DNA from: Anthoceros angustus
Lineage: Eukaryota > Streptophyta > Anthocerotopsida > Anthocerotales > Anthocerotaceae
Length of the DNA stretch: 64,000 nt
Assembly: GCA_010909165.1 (NCBI GenBank)
Contig: VJWM01000135.1
Coordinates: 372,001 to 436,000, forward strand
Reading direction: 5' to 3'
Shown here: piece by piece, positions 57,140 through 64,000 of the stretch
Numbering within the stretch: the stretch's first letter is position 1
How the letters are laid out: the number at the start of each line of letters is the position of its first letter
Notes under the pieces: model-generated
What the model was told of the DNA's origin: nothing
Database searches by the model: none
The model's input: only the letters and a program-made list of their open reading frames with translations
Made by a program: the position numbers and the translations under genes

Positions 57140-58560
57140 AAGGCATGGATGAGTCCCAGCCGCACTCTTCAATGACTATTGTCATGTCGGCCACTCCCTC
57201 CTTTAGCGGATGTTTGTTGCAATGTTATTACGGCGATTAAAATGGGACTCCCTCAGTGTGATTGTTTTACAGTTATCCATGGGGCTCCAGCCAAGCATAT
57301 CGTGGTGGAAAGGCAACATCCAAGAGCTCGGATCCCTATCCGCCTCTGCTGTTACTTTTTTCGCTCATCTTTGCTTCCTCGGACTCCACAGCGCTCGCGG
57401 CGTGGATGCTCCATGAGGTCATCGATGCACGGTGCAGCCTCACTGTGGGAGTCGTGCGATCCGTCACGCCGGTGCGGCGGTACCATGGTTAGAGTGACAT
57501 GCCCGCCTTGATGGTGATGGCAACTTGCAGCAAGAAGCAGCAGCGGCAGCAGATAGACGGCGCTGAGAGGGGACAAGAAACCGCATTCATGTTACGGCGG
57601 CAGCGGCTTGGAGGTGAGCGCGGCGAGCGGGAGGCGAGGAAGATGGCGGCGGCGGCGCGGTTCCGTGCTAGTCCTTTCCGGCCGGGAATCATGGTGGTGA
57701 GCTCTCACAAGGTTGTGGCTTTGCATGCCGCCTTCTGTGTGGCGGCCGGCTGGTCGGCCTCACGGCTCCGTGGGAGCGGGCAGTCGGGAGTGTGTCGATG
57801 CGCTGGATCCGCAGGGAGTGAAGGTGCCGGGCGGGAGAGATGCGCGGCCTCCTCGTCGGGAGCATTGAGAGCTGGGAAAGCGGGGCTGAGGCCTGGGATC
57901 CTGGCTCCTCAAAGAAGATGCGCTCCACCACTTCAAAGTAAAAGTTTTCAGGTTACTAAACATATGAAAATGGCAGCTCAAACATTCTACAAAATGCAGA
58001 CGGGCCCGCACCCCCGTGCTCCATTTCTAGGGTGTTCACTTAAGTCGGCATTTATCAATCGGTATGACCCTCGAGAAGGGTGTGCATTATCAAAGTAGGG
58101 CTAATATGCTGTTTTAGGTAAGGTGTTCTTCGTGGACCGAGGGGGTTGGCATGTCGTGGCGGTATGCCGAGAACTACTCAAGGACCGCGGTTGCAGGTAT
58201 TTGGATTAGACTTGGACTTCGTACTGAGGGTGCCTTCTTGGAGCTGGAAGCACACTATTTCATGCACGCTCATTATGATGGTTGATCTTTGGGTCCTAAT
58301 GACCACTGCAAGCCTGCATGGTGGAAGTGCCCGGAAAGCCTTGAGGACTTCAAGTTGTGGATAGCCAGATTTCATGCGGACAAGTTGACTTAGCTTGGAC
58401 AGCCGGCCGAGACGTTTTCGCTCGCTCTTAGATTTCATCACAAACTTTGCTACAAATTCAACGCCATGCCAACCACATCCTATGAGAGCATATGAATAAT
58501 CTGTCTATCACCGGGAATATTGAGCACGGGGTCGTCCGAGGAGACGCTGTCATAGAGCTC
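57140..58560 (+). other. Coding-like but unrecognised, probably part of the same decayed element
   Basis: Plus-strand pieces such as GKVFFVDRGGWHVVAVCRELLKDRGCRYLD (in parts, 58108-58210) and CPESLEDFKLWIARFHADKLT (about 58328-58392) look like real protein but change frame and contain stops. No domain is recognised. Confidence 0.3.
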
Positions 58561-59800
58561 TGAATGTTCCTTCAATAGGTTTCCACAATTTTGATATGCC
58601 TTTGAGGCCTCAGGTTTTGTCATGGTTAAGGCTTGCTCCGTGAGGCAGCTTTCAGTTCAGGCTTAGAAATTGCTTTATGTCAATTTAAGATTCACTGTAG
58701 GCCACCGAGTCCTCACGGCACGATCGCCTCCTCGCGGCTCACCGCTTCCAACCCCGACGGTGAACCACACTCGAAGGTGCTTGGCGCCAAAGAGATAGCG
58801 CGAGAGCCGGGTTATGAGCAAGAGATCAGAATTGTCTCGAGGTCACGAAATAAATGACCTTCCCTTCGCCGCCGCCTTTGGGAGTAACCGGGCTGAAGGC
58901 GCCCGTCTGTGAATCGAGGTCTCGCATGGCTTACTTCGACCTACGCCCGCCTTCCGCCTTACGCCACAGCTGGCCTTACGCCGCATGCGCTGTGAATACC
59001 GCTATAACGGCCCTCGCAAGCGGCCCCGGCTGCGCCGATGCCCGACCTCCACCTGTGGCCGCCCACGTGGCGCCGCCTAGTCCTCACGCCCACTCAACTT
59101 CTAAGTTACTCGCGTATTTATCCTGCTTGACCCGAGTGGGTCCGACTTATCCTGCTACCCGTCGAGTCCTGGCCATAGTAGGTCCGGTACGTTGCCCACT
59201 CCGAGTCCGAGTATACTCCGAGTCCCCGAGTGCTATCCATGCTTATTCCTCCTTTTCGCCTCATTTTATCCTTGCTCCTACAAAAAACAAACCCTACCTA
59301 ATTTCTAACCCCAAGGGAAGTCCGTAGTCCACATACTCCTTCTCATCTCACATGCCTCCGCCAACACTAGGCATACTTTTCACCGCCACCTGCTCACCCG
59401 AGTGGCGCACACCATCCAACCGTCGAACGGACCCATCGCATTGCACCACTTGGTAAGGTCCCATCCATCGAGGTGGAGTTTACCCGAAGTGCATATGCAT
59501 CGAAAGAAGGGCCAAATCTCCTCCTTCACATACTCCCGATTCCGGCGCCTGCCATGCCACCATGCTGATTCTGTACTGCCAGCTGCCGCGCTCTTCCCGA
59601 CCTCCGATGTCGAACAAACCCTAGCAACGCCTCCAGCTTGGTTTCTTCATCCGTTAAGCGCCTCCATCATGACCGGTGTTGGCACCTCAAACGACCGCAT
59701 AACGGTGAGTGCCCATAGACCGTAATACGGAGTTCACGTGGTTACCTTCTCCGCCGCTCAACGCCCATAGCTACCGATGGTAGCTTTGTATCCCGCATAT
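58560..59800. other. Unassigned stretch, may contain the 3' LTR of Gypsy element 2
   Basis: Position just beyond the integrase end of a minus-strand Gypsy element suggests an LTR here. The CCGAGTCCGAGTATACTCCG cluster at 59200-59235 is repetitive, but no LTR partner is inside the window, so ends cannot be set. Confidence 0.3.
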
Positions 59801-62800
59801 AGTTAACCGTAAGCTTATTGAGGATGCGCAGATAAGTCCGCTGGTCTTCTCCACAATCCGCTGGCCTCTGGGTTGTAGGGGCGTTTCACGATGTGTGATG
59901 CCAAATAGTCCGTCATTGCGCTTATCACATCATTGAGGAAATGGGTTCCCCTATCGCCACAAATGCAACGACACCCATACCTTGTGATGATGTTTTCAGA
60001 GGAATTTGGCCACCGTGCAGAGTCCGCTCAGTAGCGACCGCCCACCCACCGGTGCGAGTCCGCTGCCACCAAGATGTACCGCTTTTGTGTGTGCCTCGCT
60101 ATCGATAGGTCCAACGGGTCGATGCCCCACTTCTCAAAAGGCGCTAGTGCATGGGCACCAACGGCCATTGTGTTGTGGGTCGGCTTCCGATCCACGACAA
60201 GCATCACACTTCTTCAAATTGGTGTGTTTCCCCATACATGGTGGGCCACCAAGACCTCCAAGATTTTCTTGGTGGTGACTAGCATAATGTCCACCACCTA
60301 GTCCTTCGTGCATCCCTTTATTACCACCTCCGCTCACTGCTGGAGGTACCTGCTCCACGCCATCCGCCCCACCTTAAAGATGCAACCGCTATACAACAAA
60401 AGGGCGAGCGAGTGCACAAAGGCTCCGCAGACCCGGCTCACCTGCTTGGTAGCTCCATCTCCCATAGGTACTGCTCCAACTCCATAAGAGGGCCCGGCCC
60501 GCCTCCTTCTCCGCCAGGGTCCGCTGCACTTTTAGGGTTTGTCCTACTGCTTCCTCCGCCTTCCTCTATCGCCACCAATTCCTCATCCGGAAGGCGCCTC
60601 CGATCCCGCAGATGCCCGCTTTAACTGACAAGAAGTCGCTTGGTGTTGCCGCCTGCCTAGTCTCCACCTCAAATGTGAACTCCTCAGAGCAATGTAATCC
60701 ACCTCGCACCGTCCCGACAAGTCCGCTTTTGTTCACCAAATGCTTGAGCGATCAACATAGAACACAAACTCATGTATGTAGTGCCCGAATTTCTTAACGC
60801 GATACCATTCCCCAATGCCTCGCCTCCGTAGTAGTGTACCTCGCATGCGTGAGCCGCCTTCCGCCGTAGTAGATTGGGTGATCCTCCGCTTATCGCCTTT
60901 TTTGATCGAGCACTACCCGATGGCAAGGCCGACACATCCATACATGGAATCGCTCTCCCGTCCTTTGAGTACTGGGCACCGATCGAGTGGTCGAGGTCTC
61001 GAATGCCGCCTCCTGGTGTCCAGTCCATTCTTCCTCCTTCCCGAGTAGCTGCTAGCCCGAGGCCCGCTTGCAAAATCTTGGATGAAACGCCTATAGTAAC
61101 CCACCATGCCTGTGAACTCGAACTCCTTCAAGTTCGGTCAGAGGGATTGGATGACTTTCACCTTGTCTTGATCCACCTCTATCCTCTTACGACACGTGTC
61201 CCAACAAGATTCCTCCCATGCCAAGTAGCATTTCTCCGGATGCGTGCGCTTGAGTCTCCTTACATCGCTCCAAGCACTTCCGCAGATGTCCAACGTGTTT
61301 GTCCTCCTCTGCACGCAAAAGTCGCCCAAGAACACCTCCATGAAGTCCTCAGAATTCTAATTTGGTCACCATCCGCATAAATGATCCGGTGCTCTGCTAT
61401 CCCGGCGCCGCTTAGGCAAACGCCCCACTCCGTGGTGAATGTTGTCTTATCCCGACTTTAGGTGTAATGGTTGGCCGAGTAGCCATCCAAGAAGGAGTAG
61501 GTATCCGCCGCCACCTTGTCCAAAGATGTCGCCACAAAGGGCATGGGAAATGGTCCTTCCGTGGCCAGCTTTTCCACCGGCTGCATCAATGCCCTGCCGC
61601 TTCTTGGCACGACAATGGGCGCCACCCACTCATTGCTCACGATTGGGAAGATGATGTCCGCCTCAGATACTTATCCAGACTTCCTTGACCTTGAGCGAGT
61701 GCTTGGGATTCTTATACCGAATAACTGTGCACCGCCTCGCTTCAGATCTATCCTGTTCACCCCATCGCTTTGGAATGCCCTTCATGTCCGTGACCTTGAA
61801 GCAACACCTCACCGAATTCCCCAACAATCGGGTGAGGTCTTTTTTCCCTCAATGGCATACCCTTGCGAATTTGGAATTCGGCGGACCTCCACGCCTTCCA
61901 CATCGCCGGATTGACTGCCTCTCTTTCCTCGCTCCGCCACGCCCAAAGCCCCTCCCCCCGGGTTCATCTTCACGCATTCCCCACTCCCGAAGAGCTTGAG
62001 GTGAACCGGGTCACTTTCGGGTCCTCATCCGGGTTCCTCTTCGCCCTCGGTCCCCGTCCACTTCCACTTGAACAATCGATCACCTCCGCCTCCAAAGTGT
62101 CCCTCCTAGTCCATCTTCGACCAATGATTTTGGGAAAGGGTAGTCCTCATTCGTATCCTCGCTCATCGCCCCACTGCCTTCATGGAGGTGTACCGGTGGT
62201 GCGCCACCACAAGATGTGTCCTTACTCCGTGTAATCGCCACCCGTCCCTTCCTCACCTTCTGATCCCACCACGCTTGAAGTGTATTTCCTTCCGTCAAGT
62301 GTAGTTTTGTCCGAGCCTCAGCCAAGGGTCGCCCAACAGACACTCTGAGGTCCGGGTCCGATGACGACAAGTCCAATGTATAGGGGCTCCGCTATGGTGG
62401 CTTGACTCGACAACTCCCTCAAGGCGTGACATGTCCGCCATCCCGAGGGTTTTGGTGGATGGCTCAAGGGTGAACCCCACTGCCTTGCGGGCCTCCTGAT
62501 GAGGTTCACTCGACCCGTGTCCAGAGGCACGTTTTAATCACACACCCCGCACTTCCACCGAACCATCGGCGCCCTGTGGTCCGTATGAGATACTACCTTA
62601 CCTCCACGTTGCCCTTCCCGCCAAGGAGTTCCGCGTGGTTCCCCGATGGCCTCCCGACTTCTCCGATACTGGGTTGTCTTTAACAATCGCCTAAGGGACA
62701 CCAAGTGTTGTTGGTCCATCATCAAGTCGGCCACCTTGAAAGGCGTGGTTCTCCGCCACCGCCCGCCTTGACCTTCCAGCCCGCCACCGCCTGTGGTGGT

Positions 62801-64000
62801 CGGACCACTGGGTCCCGCTGAGTTCTTCCTCAAGCATCTCCGCCACTTCCACATCCGGTGGAAGCTGCGTGTTGCCTTGGGTGAGTCCGCTCCCCGAGAC
62901 TCGGGTCTTTTGGGGTTCTCCGGTGTAGCCGCTTAACTCCTGGCGGGTTCGCCTCCTTCGCAGTTCCGCCCTCCGTATCGACTATCCCCCCATTTTCTTC
63001 CTCTTAACTGCCTCTCCTTTCGCCTCCTTTCGCCGGCTGACACTTCCAAGACCTGTGTCCGCCTTCTCCTCCTTAGCCGAACTCGCTTGCATCACTGCCT
63101 GTTCCCTGCCTCCCACTCCGCCACCAGGCCTTCAATCTAGCAGCGCAGCCTTAGGAGGGAGGCGAGGCGGTCGCTCCCCGAGGGTGGCGAGCGCACCGCC
63201 TCGAGCGAGGATTCTGGACACAAGGTACCGCCGCCATGTGCCCTCCATAACTCCACACTGCGCTCAAAGTCCCGCTGCCTTGCCGAGTGGGGTATGGACA
63301 CGCTGGAGTAGTGCCCGGGTTCCCAAGCCCAGCACCACCGCCGCCCGAGAATTCTGGAGGGGCTCCCATGCGGTCTTGCGAGGTCGATGCACGATGACCA
63401 GCGGGGTACATCCCGGGATACCGGGGTCCTGTGGTGCTTCTTGCACTTGGTATGCATCCTCCACGCTCCTGACTCTTCCCGTAGTCATACTCCACCGGTT
63501 CACGGGTCCGAGGCGCTAGCCTCGAATGCCCATGTTGGTGACACACCGCACACCATGATGAGTACGGTGGTGGCCGCCTTCGCCGTTCTTTATCCTTCAC
63601 CGTTGATCGTCAACTCCTCCACCCTCTTCATTACCCGCTAGATCTTCCTCACCCCGCCACTTCCTTCAAAGGAGCTGGTCGGGACCTCTCGCACGGCATG
63701 CATCATGACCTCCTTCTTTTCCACCCTCCCGACCACGGGCTTTTTCTTCTTAATTTTCTGGGGTTCTTCTTCTTCCATGACATCCTGGATTCTTCTTCGA
63801 GTCCTCTTCCTCCGTGCTACCTCGGTCTCATCATCCTCCTCTTCCGAGGGTTCTTCATCTCGAGTCCCACCTCGCTTCTTCTTCTTATTCTTGAGGTTCT
63901 TCTTCTTCGACTCCTCGGATTCTTCTTGAGTCCTCTTCCTCTTCCTCCGATGCTACCTCGGTCTCATCATCCTCCTCTTGGGTTCTTCATCTTGGTCAGG
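59800..64000 (-). mobile_element. Second Ty3/Gypsy retrotransposon, degenerate, runs off the right edge
   Basis: Minus-strand order from right to left: charged low-complexity and gag with a knuckle-like CAVCHQHGHSRL (about 63540), an unassigned protease region, RT (LDKVAADTYSFLDGYSANHY, about 61460-61550; HPEKCYLAW and KVKVIQSL, 61138-61245), RT/RNase H linker (GMVGYYRRFIQDFA, about 61080), RNase H remnants (about 60650-60860) and integrase (60134-60360 with GGHYASHH and KKCDACRGSE; then the core with GTHFLNDVISAMTDYL near 59930). Sequence phrases differ from the nested Gypsy, so it is another lineage. All frames are broken. Confidence 0.85.
63775..63995. repeat. Low-complexity tandem repeat within Gypsy 2 gag region
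   Basis: GCTACCTCGGTCTCATCATC occurs at about 63818 and 63953, each inside a TTCTTCTTC/CCTCTTCCTC-rich context. On the minus strand it encodes Glu/Asp/Arg-rich sequence. Confidence 0.8.

Noticed and set aside
63055-63519. 154-codon plus-strand ORF near the right edge
   Set aside because: Shadow of the minus-strand Gypsy 2 gag, which carries the knuckle-like motif.

Overview
This is nuclear DNA of a land plant. The evidence is multi-exon genes with GT-AG introns of about 60-500 bp (mostly about 100 bp), plant-typical proteins (S-methylmethionine synthesis, chalcone-isomerase fold, EXA1/GYF protein, nuclear-encoded Ycf23) and plant LTR retrotransposons with an initiator-Met-tRNA primer site. 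Very short introns together with a chalcone isomerase family fit a lycophyte such as Selaginella better than a seed plant or moss, but this is inference and the species is not identified.

Layout. 1-1,950 (-): N-terminal half of an EXA1-like gene, cut by the window edge and carrying one apparent frameshift. 2-8.7 kb: gene-poor sequence with a broken protein-kinase-like gene, tandem repeats and hairpins. 8.8-13.1 kb: mevalonate diphosphate decarboxylase (-) and Ycf23/DUF561 (+), divergent with 173 bp between start codons. 13.5-22.3 kb: three tandem chalcone-isomerase-fold genes; the middle one lacks exons 1-2 and its last exon is split by a 3.65 kb Mutator-like element with long terminal inverted repeats and a perfect 9-bp target duplication. 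22.4-38.9 kb: a Copia element (TSD GAGCC) whose gag is split by a nested Gypsy element on the opposite strand. The Gypsy pol ends in a PHD finger, has two roughly 1.1 kb internal tandem duplications, and contains SINE-like tRNA-derived units capped by GC palindromes.

39.8-52.5 kb is a dense gene island: an atypical cinnamoyl-CoA-reductase-like SDR (-), a small Bap31-type ER membrane protein (-), a C9orf85/DUF2039 zinc-ribbon protein (-), methionine S-methyltransferase (+) and the mitochondrial Xaa-Pro aminopeptidase ICP55 (+). I could join exons into complete in-phase reading frames for all five, and also for MVD, Ycf23 and two CHI copies.

52.5-64 kb returns to repeats: a GC-rich array at 55.1-55.9 kb, a degraded ORF resembling a permuted (beta-type) amino-methyltransferase at 56-57 kb, and a second degraded Gypsy element (-) from about 59.8 kb to the right edge.

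The genes do not form one pathway. Shared features are two divergent gene pairs, tandem duplication of a flavonoid-type family, and three probable GC-AG introns.
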